Of a stretch of 64,000 bases of DNA, positions 47,501-64,000 are shown piece after piece; the first letter of the stretch is position 1; each line of letters starts with the position of its first letter. The stretch spans positions 8,990,001-9,054,000 of the forward strand of contig NC_003284.9 of the NCBI RefSeq assembly GCF_000002985.6, in the 5' to 3' direction. Below the pieces are notes generated by a model. The model had not been told where the DNA came from. It saw nothing but the letters and a program-made list of their open reading frames with translations, and made no database searches. The position numbers and the translations under genes were made by a program. This DNA comes from Caenorhabditis elegans. Taxonomy: Eukaryota > Nematoda > Chromadorea > Rhabditida > Rhabditidae.

Positions 47501-48376
47501 TATCGACCTTTACACCAAAGACAAAAATGATATCTATGGAATTTTTGCTGTATTGAAGAAAGGAATGGAAGTCAGAGAGTTCTTCCGAATTATGGGTGAA
47601 CCAGCTGATAGAACCAATTTCCTTCAATCCCCAGCCATGGTAAACGCCTGGTACCAACCGGAACGTAACTCAATCACTTTCCCATACGCTGCTTGGAACC
47701 CACCATACTACAACTTGAACTATCCACAAGCGTACAATTTTGCTGGACAAGGAGGTACTGGAGGACACGAATTGACTCACGGATATGATGACGAAGGAGT
47801 GCAATTCGGTTTCAATGGAGAGCTGACTGATTGTTCGTGGAACAAGTGTGGATGGATGGACACGAACTCTTCCTCTGGATTCATCGACATGGCTCAATGT
47901 GTTGTCACTCAATTTAGTACACAATGTTGCCCAGAAAAGACAGGAAATATTCATTGTGCAAATGGAGCTACGACTCAAGGAGAAAACATTGCTGATTTGG
48001 GAGGACAACAGGCTGCATACAGATCATACAGACAATATGTTGCAACCACTAGAAAAGGTGTTGAAGAAGATAGACTTCCAGGATTGGAGAATTACACTCC
48101 TAATCAAATCTTCTGGATCACATATGGTTACTCATGGTGTATGAAGCAATCCGACGCCAATTTAGTTCACCAGGTAAAAAACCCTTTTCTTTTAACTGAA
48201 AACAGTGAAAATAATTTATTTTCCAGCTTCTTACCAACCCTCACTCACCGGCTCAATGCAGAACCAACCAGGTTATGCAAGATATTCCAGAGTTCGGAAA
48301 AGACTTTGGATGTGTTCGTGGTAGCCCAATGTACCCAGAACCATCCGGCAGATGCAAGGTCTGGGTTGGACAATAA
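44583..48376 (+). CDS. M13 neprilysin-like zinc metallopeptidase
   Basis: Twelve exons: 44583-44613, 44664-44920, 45103-45258, 45484-45560, 45610-45772, 46214-46425, 46567-46699, 46745-46947, 47000-47180, 47227-47287, 47401-48173 and 48227-48376, giving 798 aa. It is a type II membrane ectoenzyme: a very short N-terminus (MSQAIPLVTI), one anchor (AAVVIAVGIAIGSLVLNIII) and then the extracellular peptidase, which cleaves peptides on the amino side of hydrophobic residues. Visible motifs are DPCQDFYAFTC at the start, the substrate-binding NAWYQP (NAYY in the family), zinc motif HELTH, third zinc ligand in GENIADLGG, and C-terminal CKVW. All catalytic residues are present, so it should be active. 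An in-frame TGA 12 nt upstream fixes the ATG at 44583. It is probably the nep-family gene on cosmid T25B6, but I am not sure of its number. Confidence 0.93.
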
Positions 48377-50174
48377 ATTTGATGATTTATCAATTGTTTA
48401 CCTGTTGAAACGCGTACTATTATTATTTTATAATATTTTCCTACTAATCCTGTGTTTTCCTACTAATTTTCCAGCTAGATATACTCGTCATTGTTCCCTT
48501 CAATGCTTTGAAAAGACAATAAAAACTTGGTTTTTAAACATTACGGAACTGTGGCAATTCAAATGGAGATTATAACAGATAGGAAAGGAAACTGCACTTT
48601 TAAAGTTAGAGACCTAGAATACACTAAACGGAGAGATATTCCGGAAGGGTATTGAGATTGCATCGAAGTTTGTCTGTCTAGTGGATTTTGAACCGTCTAG
48701 TGGAATGATTTGTCCAATAATCCGCGACTTGTTCGAATGTTTCTTTTCAAAATACGTGTAACTTCTTTGAATATTTTTTGCCGAGTTCCATTTGAATACT
48801 GTTCTATTTCTGAGTAACAAATGTTTCCGGAATAAGCCCTATGTTAGTTTGGTCAGGGAACTGATTAAAACACATTTTTCAAAGTTTTATATTCAAGTTA
48901 TGTTGAAAACATCCGTATTCCAACATTGTAGTTATTCCTTAAGTTCTGCTTGGTCATTTTTGCACCATAGGAATATTCTTTATTAATACATTTAATTTTT
49001 CCGTGTAAAAATGTATTTTATTGAAAAGTCAATTTTTGTAAAACTCCTAATGTATGCATGTAATCTATGTCATTTTTCTTTTCTAGGCTCAAAAAATATT
49101 TATTTGGTAGAGAAATGACCTACCAAATACAAAAATGATAACCAATGTCAAAGTTTAATTAAGAATTGTTCGAAAATTAGTTAAGTTAAAGAAAATACTC
49201 CCGTTTTGAATTGTTTCTTGTTTACTAATTTCCGGTAGAAATTACAGTATTTCAACTTCTCCTTTCTGCTTGTGACTTACATGTGGATTCATATGTCTCT
49301 ACTGGAAAAACAGACGCATGTTTACTGATCTTTGATTTTGGCATCACAACTGGCATAGAAACTATTGCTATGGAGATCTTTTCAAAACACAAATTCATGC
49401 TTAAAAAAGAGTGAAACATAATTTGCATTTCCTCTCCCCCCACGCGTATTTTCTTCATACTGTCAGCCCCCACTCTCAAAATTTACATTTATTGCCTCTG
49501 TTCATGAACATTTTTTTTTCGTATTTCCCGATTTTCGTATTTTCACAGGCCAAGCTTGCACGAAAAATTGTCAGATTTTGGCATTTCAAATGATCTCGAA
49601 GCTCTGATCAAATAGACATGTTTGAATAAAAATACATTTGTAGTCCCAAAATGCACTTTTGCATTTTGCATCCTTTTGAATCTACGAAAAAACTTTACTT
49701 TACGGTTGAGTTATGAAATGCTAGAGCATCAATCTTTTTACAGATTCATAGCACTTTGAAAGATTATGTTGTTTCCATTAACCAAGTCTTTATTTTTGAT
49801 TTTTTAAAAATATTCTTTCAAAGTTCTAGCAATTACTTTTTTACGCGTTCGCGCGAAATTCAATTAAAGTTATTTTTGTCATAAAAAATACGCGTTTTTC
49901 TTAACTTTCTCCTCAGCGTTTGTTCTTCTCGTTTTGTTCTTCAATCCTCATTTTCTCTGTTTTTATCTAAAAAATCTATGGCAACGAATTTTGTTTCTCT
50001 CTGTTTGAAGTTATCTATTATATATATATATATATATATATCACATAATATCTATTTCTTTCTGTCTAGAGTTTTTGCCGTTGTTTGACGCAACATCTAC
50101 ATGTATTCTGTAGTTATAGGTACATCAAGCAAATAGGGATCAAAACTAACTTAACGTTCTACAATTCTTTTACA
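48377..50174. other. Intergenic region holding one copy of a duplicated block
   Basis: No supported exon. 49229-49520 is similar to 55602-56096, upstream of another gene. A (TA)n microsatellite lies at about 50020-50041. Confidence 0.6.
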
Positions 50175-51339
50175 ATGAGCTTTTCAGATCAAGAATTTTC
50201 GTTTTGCTACGGTATTCCGATGAAGGTAGGTTAACACAGTTTGACTATAATTCATAAAAACGTTTGAAAAAGTAAAACATGTATAAGTACTGAATATTTT
50301 TGTATCAGTATTGCTTTCATAAACATTGTCCTTTAAAAAAGTACTGTAGACTTTATTAGCCTATCGTATTTTTCTGCGAGACCTCAGTTTTGTGTTATTT
50401 CAGGTGATAAAAAGAATGAGAGAGCGTTCTTCAACAAACTCTCAAATTAATCCATTTACATCTAATTTGACTGTTCCAAGAGATGAACGCGAGCCACGAA
50501 AAAGAATATCAGCTGAAGCTGGCAGCATTGATAGCATAGGCTGGCTTGCAAAAATCCGAAAATTGAATCAACAGGTATACGAAGCATGAAAACATAAAAT
50601 AAAATGAATAATTCAGAGCAACCCGCCTAAAACCGCAATCCGTGTAACCCCACTTCGCCCTGTTTGTTTGTTACATCCTATGTACTACCAAGATGAAGAA
50701 AAAGATTATAAAGCTCCAGAATTTCCGCAAGTGATCAAAGAGTTCTGTGCAGATATTTCAGTTGATTTGAGCACTGTTAGTAGATACTTACTGAAATATT
50801 ATATTTTGGTGATTTCAGATAGAGTGGAAAAACTATGAAACTGTTGAAAAACTTCTCAAGGAGTGCGATGAAGAAAAATTTGCGAAATTCATGAACTCAC
50901 AATTTTACAAAACAGTTTGGCATTCTTCTGCGCTGGATGATAGCGCTGGAAAGGTGAAGTACACTGTACCGTTCACCACTGACCTAGCAAACATCATTCC
51001 CAAACTAAAATTTGATATGTTCTACAGTTTTAAATATTGCCATTGTAACTTGAAATAGAAAAAATACATAAGAGCAAAGCAACACTATAGAAAAGTAATT
51101 TCGTTTCAGAGTCCAAACTACCTGCCACCTATAATGCGACAAAAAGCTTTCCAACACGCTTTCGATCGCGCTTGGAAACTGCAAAAAATAAACAAAACTC
51201 TTACTGAAGTAATTCAAGATTTATTATGTATCTATTAAAAATATGGCTTCATTTACAGACAATTATTAACTGCAAACGTTCAACACATCATTTGAACCAA
51301 ATGCCGGAAGAAGAAGAGATTGAAACAATCTCCGTTTAA
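50175..51339 (+). CDS. 231-aa unrecognised protein
   Basis: Exons 50175-50225, 50404-50574, 50617-50775, 50819-50953, 51110-51208 and 51259-51339 all join in phase 0 to 231 aa. The protein begins MSFSDQEFSFCYGIPMK. It has a basic Ser-rich part (RMRERSSTNSQINPFTSN), a Pro-rich centre (TPLRPVCLLHPMYYQDEEKD) and helical C-terminal parts (WKNYETVEKLLKECDEEKF, RQKAFQHAFDRAWKLQK), ending EEEEIETISV. No signal peptide or membrane segment. It looks like a small nematode-specific regulator or adaptor, but I see no diagnostic motif. Confidence 0.8.
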
Positions 51340-54300
51340 AGACAGACATATCTTCCAAACATTGGTTTGATTGACATGTTCGTTAAAAATGTCATTTTGT
51401 AATAGTCCATCCTAATTTTATCGGTGTTACTTAAACAACACCTGCAAACAATCTATTTTAATAAGGTTGATGGGAAAATTGCTTATAATCACTCTTATGT
51501 TAGTGAAAATATGACCATAGTAAAGCTTTAAAAAAAAATTTGAGAACACGAATCTCCTTTGGCAAAGTTTAGATTGATTAACATAACGGTGAAGCAAAAA
51601 TTTTCAGTTTCAGTCATGTTTCAATTTTAATTCTCACACTTTCGTCAGTTTTGTACATAAATAGATTTGTCAGCCTACAATTTCAAATTTTCACTTTTTA
51701 ACTGAAGTTAAAGTTATGCTCGGTCGTCTTATCCCCAAAGTTATGTTTTAAAGCAACTTTTCCACAATTCTTACTACACCTTTAAATGATTTTCAATATA
51801 AATTTAACCATATTTTCTCATCCCCCACTCGTGACTTATTATTTTTTGATGAATTGTTGAATCGTTTTTTTTTCTTTTTACTAAAATTTATTTATCTCTC
51901 ACAATCTCGGCAGTAGAATTGCCGTACCAGTAGGTACTGGACGGCACCCACTCTGGCACATTGACTAATCTTTTCCAAAAAACGTACACTTTCAATGGCA
52001 CTGTTTGGACCTTGAGACAAACTGATAAGAAAGGAACAAAGCCTCAAAAAACGGAGTGCCAAGCGCTGCGTGGTACTGCCGGATTTTCCTAGAAGCATTC
52101 AAAAGTGCAAGTGCGCCGGTGGTTGTTTTGAACTTGAAAAAGTAGAAACAGAGGCCGCAAAATGAAAGGATTCAACTCGATATCCAGTTTTGATTTACAG
52201 CATATAAAGGCACAAGTTAAGAATAAGGTTGAGAATCAAAGTGTTCATCGGTGGAACACACAATATTTGTATCTTAGGTTGAATTTTTTATTCTCGAAAG
52301 TTTGAACGCAAAAGTTTTTCTTTAACTAGACATTTACAACCAAATATTCATATTACACCGATGATTTTGTGTTGTTTTCTACAGGCACAAATTTTGGTTT
52401 CAATGTATCTGACACGACGGAAGAACAATGTGACAAATTTCGCGCCAATTTTTAGATGCACGACTTTTGTATTTCTGTATTTACCTTAGTCCGTGGTTAA
52501 GCCTTTGTGAGATTTCTCACAGGTGGAAAAATGGGCAGTGAAAATTTGTAAGAATAATTTTTAAAAATTGGAAGTATTTGAGTCTTTGAGCTATTGCTTT
52601 ATTGAACCATTTATTTCCCAAAACTTTGCAAAATCTATGAAGTTAAACAATTTTTGGACTTAGTTCCAAATATCTCACATGTTGAAACTTCAATACTAAA
52701 AAAAAACAAATAAACGGCAAGGAAATTGAAAATTATGTGGGAGAAGTGTTATCGAGGTAGTATGTATAAAGAGGAATATCACACCAATTGAAATTGACAA
52801 AAGTGGGAACGTAAGCGAGTTTTATATCAAATAATGCCAGGGATTCACAGAATCTAAAATGACCGGAAATTAAAAGATAAAGAATCGCGAGAGTTTGCTT
52901 ATTCCGGTTTATTGATCTTATGTTGAGCACTGTTCATTTTTCTGGTCATCTTCCGATAGAGCTGGCGTACTCTCTCTTGTCTTGCTTTGTCTATTGGTTG
53001 AGTGTCGGCTTTTTTCGGTTTGACAGGCGTAACGGTAATGTTACTTATTTTGATGATAAGCTTGAACAGTATCCTAATTCTATCCGCATGCGAAAGGAAA
53101 GGAATATGTTATGTTATCTACCCCGTCTACTGTGCCACCTGTTGCATTTTGTTGCACTCATTTTTCACTATATTCAATACCGTTAACACAGTACTTTAGA
53201 ACTAAAGTTTTCCAAAACTTCATCAACTAATTGAAATCCGTATGAAACGAATTTTTCTGAAAACGACATAAATTTGGTTATGCAATTTACCAACGTTTAA
53301 AATATATGCTTCAAAATAAAACAGGCCGATTTCGAAATTGTTACGTAACAGTGAATTGAAAAACCAAAATTCGCGCATATGTTATCTTGTTGTTCTTGTG
53401 TGGATCACTCATGCTTACAGCCAGCTGACCTTTCTCCGCTGTGCACCAGACAAGCTCCGCCCTCTCTAGACAGTGGATCATTGTCCGAGAGATCAGTCTG
53501 CAATAAATAAACATATGCTTCCAGTCTTGCATTTTGTACGCCCTTAGTTATGCTTGAGCATTTTGCAGTTGTTTGTACATTATTATCTCTGTTCGGAAAT
53601 TGTTTTAATAGTTTTAAAACATTTTTTTTTCATTTAAAAAAAGCTTTTGATTCTATAGATCTACATTTCTTTCCGCTCTACGTGCCTTTTTCGATCTATG
53701 TACCTTACTACCGTTCTTCAAAAAATATGTTTATTTTTGGTGTGGCGTGTTGCATGGTGTTTTTGTTAGGATCCCTGTTAGGGCGAAAGACATTAGGTTG
53801 AAGCTTGGAGTTAGAGTACGTTTTTGGCTATAATGATTTGACACTGATAATTGGTGATGTTTTTTTTTTGGAATCTCTTTCTAAATTTGTTTATTAATGT
53901 TCAACAATTCTTCCACACATAGAGTAGTTTTGATACTAACGTATATTATTTATCCGCTTACTAATCAAGACTGCCAACACCATAATCAGAGAAAAATGGT
54001 GGTCCTTGAGAAAAAATAAATCAAAAACTGAATATTTCATCCCCTCAAATATATACGACTAACTTGTCTGCTTTTCGCACACCACGCACCCTTTACCTTC
54101 TACCCCCATCGTCAGACAGTCAGTTGCAGTTTCCACCCAACTCGAGAAAAAGAGGAACACCAATTCTCTGTGCCTGGTAGGGGCTGGTACTAGATCGAAT
54201 AGGAGCTTTGGCGATCCTTGATTAACGCTATATTGCCAATATTCAAAATCACCTGTGAGCTAGAGATTTTTTAAGAAATGGGATTTCTTCTCCCTGGTAG

Positions 54301-56212
54301 GACCATCAAATTTTTAGGTTACAGTCGAACAAGTTTAACAGAACTCCCGACTCCACAATAGTTTCAACATAGACCTGGTGTCAATTTGATGCTTAGTCTA
54401 TATGAGATATGAACGTATTTCTGCCTACACCTTCTCAACCAATTCTGGCTACTTTCTAACTGCCATTATGGATTAGTCACTTCTCAACCAACTTTTGCCA
54501 AATTTCGCCAACTCTCACACAGTTTTCCAGTTGTTTAGAGCGTAAAAACGCTGCCCCATTTAACTAACTTTAGCCAACTTTAACCTACTTTCGCCACTTT
54601 TGTAAATGGAAGTTGGAAAGTGGCTAAGGTTGGTTGAGAAGTGGCGCCGATTTACCGAGCAGTTTAAAAACCGTTCTTTTTCAGATAGAACAAATGATCT
54701 TTCCTTTTTTCTTTCCAACTCATCATCATCATCCAGCTTCAACATCCATTAATATTTTTTCCCGCAGATGTTCACTGTGCTATTTGAACTGCTCAGTCAC
54801 ACCTCTTACAAAATATAAAGCATGCACGCATGCATTTGTAACAAATTCACTGTATTTTGTATCTACCTACTTTTTTTATTTCTGTCTCGTTGTATAATAA
54901 ACACATACCTAAATGTACAAAATATGTCTAATTTTGGTAACATAGTTGTATAAATATTAAAAGCCTTGCTCGCCATCTTCAAATTGTACTTTTTATTCCT
55001 ACCATTGCCGTAAACCTGAGAGTTTGGCGCGGGTGTGCCTCTCGCGCTGGCACACCAACCATATTTTTGATCGGTACTACTCGGTACTCGGTACATTATA
55101 AACGGCACACCTTATGGGAAACTGTTTATGGCAGTTGCAGAGATCATTTGTCGTTTGTTTTCAAAACCGATGGCATTTTTATTCTCTGAGCCAATATGAA
55201 TTTTAGCTTTTATCAGCTCTGCTCATCTCTGCATGTATATTTTACATTTCGGTCGATTCCGACTTTGGCTCTTTTGGCCTTCCCAGAAACCATTCAAAAC
55301 GCATTTGCATATTGTGCAGCGAGAATGTCACGGTGCTACCTGGTGTCGCCCGGAGCCGTGTAGATCCGTGCCATCCTCTCGTTCCAAACTATTTGCTTAT
55401 CATCAATGATTGTAGTCAATGGATGCCATCTCAGACTGGGGGTGTCGTCACATTAACATAGTCTAGTAGGGCAACAAACTTTCTGTACTCTATTTTTATT
55501 ACGTTGATATGTTGAAGATATGTTTGTTACCGTTTCTTCCAATTTATTTTCACAAAAATTACCCCCCCCCCCCCGTTTCGAATTGTTTTTATTTCCGAAT
55601 AGTTTTCGGTGCAAATTACAGTCCTTCAAAGTTTCTTTGCTATTTGTTGCTGTGGCCATATGTCTAGACTGGAAAAACAGACCCATTCGTGCATGTTTAC
55701 TGCACTTTGATTCTCACAGCACAACAGGCATGGTAGATATGGTTATCGAAATCTGTTTGCTCAAACTCGTGTTTGAAAAACGAGGCTAAAAAGAGTATCG
55801 GAATTTAGATAGATGCCATATTTAAAACTATGAACCTATTTTGGTCCCCACTCTGTAGCTATTATTGAAGCTTTAAAATTGTTCTGCACCATTTTGAGTG
55901 GAAAAAAAGTAAAAATGATGTCTGATTTTAAAATCAGATCTTTGAGTTATGTTTTTTTTGAATTATTTTACATATGAATACCAATTTGTAACAATTTGCA
56001 TTTTTTCTCCCACCCACACGTCTTACTTTATATCGTCTGCACCTCGTTCTCAAACAATTACCATTATTGCCTGTGTTCACGGACATTTTTTGTTCATACG
56101 AGCCCGTTTTTTAAATGTTCTCTATTTCTTTTTCAGCCTCCTCTCCTCGTTTTCTGTTCTTCTCTTTTGCGAAAATTCATTCAGTATTTTCAGTTTTCCC
56201 ACCTACCCTACA
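51340..56212. other. Long intergenic region without a supported gene
   Basis: Several short frames exist but none has matching splice sites. Notable parts are a GC-richer stretch at 53370-53510, palindromic GGTGTGCC/GGCACACC near 55023-55050, AACTTT-type repeats with GCCAACTTT near 54480-54640, and the second copy of the duplicated block (55602-56096) just upstream of the next gene. Confidence 0.5.
55562..55574. repeat. Poly-C/poly-G tract (13 bp)
   Basis: A second long C-run in this window, flanked by TTA and GTTTCG. Confidence 0.95.
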
Positions 56213-57448
56213 ATGGGAAACCTTTACAGTATAAAGCGCGTGCAGCACAAGCGCTGTACCAGCCCACGAGGTATAATCAAACTTTAATTAGTTAATGAAA
56301 TCTTTATTGATTGCAGCCCCTGCTCCTTGTCTTCGTTCAGTTGCCGCTGTTTCATGTCTCAGGCAACATCTGGAAAACCATTCAACCATGAAAGAACTTA
56401 ATGATTTTTCTATGATTGAGGTGAATCTCTCATAGTCAGAAATTCTCAATAATGCATTGATTTAAGATTTCATCTCAAACCCATCTGCCTATGTGCTCTT
56501 CATCCGACAATTTCATCTACATCGGGCAAAAGCAAAAGGTATTAATTTTTACAAGTTAGAGGGTGCCACAGGAAAATTTATGTAAAAAATAATTAAAAAT
56601 ATTATGAATTTGGAGAATACTTTTCTCAATAATAAAAACTACTTTGTGTGGCTGCAAACTGAAAGAAAGCTTAAAACAAACATTTTTCCAGTTCGAGCCG
56701 TTGCTTTCAATCCCAAAAGACACTTCTCCGCCGCCGTTCATGACCTCTCCAGCGACTTCAAACAACTCGGTGCGTTGCTTTCAAAATCATCGATAATAAT
56801 AATAATAATAAAACAACTTTCAGGTTTCGGTTGCAAGGAAAACCAGCGCGCCGCCAGGATTTGCACAGTATGAGCCAGATACTGCTCCACCTTCTCGTTC
56901 CACATCGCCACTCTTCAAAAATGCCCCAAAAACGTCAGTCGCGGGACCAAGTCATGTTCTCATGCAACTTCCTGGCTGCGAACTGGAGGACGATGAAGAG
57001 GTGAAATAATTAAAGTTTTAAACTTAAAGTTGATTTGCATTTTTGAGCAAACGAAACACTAATCCCCTAAGCTATGGATAAAAAGGGTCACGTAAAATTT
57101 TTGGAGAGGGAAATTACACAAATACCCAATATTTGAATAGATTGTATTCAAGATTATACGGAAAAAATTGCTGCTTTAACGCATCTTGTAGACGTTTTCA
57201 TTTCAACGTCGCTTCTTGAAAATGTGATGACCATAACTTTAATAAACTTAATCATTTTCAAAATCAAAAATTCCAGCTTGGACCACTTTGGGAGGTTACT
57301 GATAGCAACGGAGAAACTTTCAACTTTGATCTTCCAGGCTTAGAGGTACAGTTTAATTGTAGTTATTACATTTGATTGACAATACGCATTTTAGAGTGTA
57401 CCAACCGAAGATCTCGTCAAGCAGAACAGGAAATCGAGCAAGAACTAA
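56213..57448 (+). CDS. 203-aa protein with possible N-myristoylation, unrecognised
   Basis: Exons 56213-56270, 56317-56420, 56467-56538, 56692-56769, 56824-57000, 57277-57345 and 57395-57448 join in frame to 203 aa. The N-terminus MGNLYSIKRV fits a myristoylation site (Gly2, Ser6) followed by basic residues and cysteines that could help membrane binding. The middle is disordered, Pro/Ser/Thr-rich (PKDTSPPPFMTSPATSNNS, TAPPSRSTSPLF). The C-terminal part is acidic and aromatic (CELEDDEE, GPLWEVTDSNGETFNFDLPG). This suggests a membrane-tethered signalling or adaptor protein (inference). The family is not recognised. Confidence 0.75.
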
Positions 57449-58965
57449 GGAGCGATGAAAAATATTTACTCCTAAAACCCTCAAAGATTGTATTTTACGG
57501 ATTAAAATCCGTAGTCCAACCTTATTCTCATTTAGAATCTCCTCCAAGCGGTCTAATTTCAAATACACACTTACTCATATTATGTACTCACAAAATGATT
57601 TTTTTATTATTTAGTCCAAATTTCCATCAATCCATTTTTATGCTCTCAACTCAGAATAACTGTGTCGAAAAGTTTTCCTCTCTATTCTTATTAATACATT
57701 TTCCATATTTTCGCGTTAAGTGGCGCAAGTGGGTTTTGTTTTGAGCTTTCGAGAATTTAAGCCAAAGTTTTATGTAGTAACTTGCCAAATTTTAATCAAA
57801 ATTTGAGCTTTTTAAGAAACTTTTCACAAAGTCATATGAACAGTAGGGTAAAAAATTCAAAACCTTCAACAGTGTTTTAGCACTATTTGTTTGATATTTG
57901 ACAATTTTCGCTCTACAACACTTTAACAATTTCTTTAAAAAACTTCTATTGTGATTTGGATTTTGAAATGTTATTTTCTAGGTTTTTTTGCAGTAGAATT
58001 TGTAATTGCATTTGCTTCTTGCAATTGCTCCTTGAATTATCCAGTTTCAGTATCACTCACACCTTTTCTCCGTTACTCATTTTGTATTAATTTTGATATT
58101 TGTTTACTACCATTTGTCTATCATGCATTTCTGAATCCGATTTTTTTGTTTGAATGTTTACTGATTCAGCCAATAAACAAATCACAGTTAAACAATAAAA
58201 AGGAGTCAAAGATCTAAAAGTGCATGTGAAATTGGCATGAAGTTTGTGTAAAATGATGTGTTATCATTTTTCAAATGTAATTTTTTGGCTTCAAACAAAA
58301 GTTTGAGATTGCTACTGAGTTTTATAATATGAATAATTGAATATCTAAAACATTTGTGTAATGTTTTCAAAGTGAGGAAAAAATCAAGGAACATGAAATG
58401 AAAAACGATGAATTCGTTTGACCACAATGATGGGTTTTGTTAATGTACCTCATAACGATTGCACTAGTTTGACTCACATTCAGTCTTACATAGCGAGCGT
58501 TTCAAAGTTGCGACTTGAAAATTGTTTCCAGTGTCGTTAATAATGTGTGCATCGTTTTTCCACATTGTCACTGCTTCAAGGTTCCGGATAAAAACATTGC
58601 TAATTAATTGTGTTGATAAAATAAATTTATAGAGTTTTCAACCTTGTTTATTCGTCAAAGCTTTTTTTAAAATTAGTATTCTAGATATACTGTCAGTGTT
58701 TGAAATTACTAGAAGCCCTCTCCCATTCGCCGAAAAAACGAGATGAGGTTCATCTAACTAGTCCATTCTAATTCCATGTGGTTGGATGCATTCTTAGCGC
58801 CGCCGTATAGGGCTCTTCTCTATGTCTCATTGTGCTCGCCCCCACTCATGTCAGCAAACAGTGTTGTCGTATAAGGAAGGCGAGCAATTGAGAGCCCGCC
58901 TCTCCTATCCTACCGTAGTTTTTGGGGGTGAAAAGAGGCAATTCAATTCATTTAATCTTGCCATC
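57449..58965. other. Intergenic: promoter side of the zinc-finger gene
   Basis: No supported exon. A frame from 58822 reads into the next gene, but that part looks like TC-rich 5' leader (TCTTCTCTATGTCTC, then GCCCCCACTC). Confidence 0.5.

Positions 58966-64000
<5,035 letters not shown>

Noticed and set aside
51892-52098. 68-codon minus-strand frame (LVRQFYCRDCER)
   Set aside because: No splice sites, start context or partner exons; possibly a repeat fragment, but this could not be shown.

Overview
The window is nematode DNA and very probably Caenorhabditis elegans chromosome X. It is AT-rich, has short introns ending in TTTTCAG, closely packed genes on both strands and worm-type repeats. 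Two genes are recognised: the 3' part of the potassium channel gene twk-18 at the left edge, and an SLC6 transporter that fits snf-12, the only X-linked SLC6 gene I know of in this species. Gene models were built by hand from reading frames and splice signals. They have not been checked against transcripts.

Region 1-16 kb (all + strand): the last exons of twk-18; a complete 7-exon alpha-methylacyl-CoA racemase-type enzyme (2407-4662); a 73-aa single-span membrane protein (7501-8187); and an 18-exon, 618-aa coiled-coil protein (9071-16053). The coiled-coil gene has an X-box-like motif about 100 bp upstream of its ATG, which suggests cilia. Its introns hold an RTE-type retrotransposon fragment flanked by 404-bp direct repeats, a tRNA-derived SINE whose tail matches the RTE tail, and a roughly 690-bp inverted-repeat element.

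Region 16-27 kb: a two- or three-exon + strand gene (16371-26665 at its widest) with a large intron. Inside it lie a compound satellite, probably Helitron-borne, and a small minus-strand gene cluster. The satellite has about 13 units of 40 bp, each a run of heat-shock elements, followed by about two dozen roughly 32-bp units, most with an E2F-like GGCGGGAA core.

Region 27-33 kb (minus strand): small unrecognised nematode genes, possibly grouped in an operon. Region 33-39 kb: mostly gene-poor, with two tRNA-Thr genes that differ by two bases and a small secreted protein gene (37604-38285).

Region 39-51 kb (+ strand): the SLC6 gene (11 exons), a complete M13 neprilysin-like metallopeptidase (12 exons, 798 aa) and an unrecognised 231-aa protein. 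Region 55-64 kb (+ strand): a 203-aa protein with a possible myristoylation site, then the 5' part of a PRDM-like C2H2 zinc-finger gene that runs off the right edge. The promoter-side sequences of the 231-aa and 203-aa genes share a diverged duplicated block.

I found no bacterial-type systems, CRISPR arrays or viral genes. The most unusual items are the HSE/E2F-like satellite, the 404-bp repeats around the RTE copy, the RTE/SINE tail match, the X-box on the coiled-coil gene, the altered sodium-site motif in the SLC6 protein, and an apparent one-base homopolymer frameshift in the zinc-finger gene.
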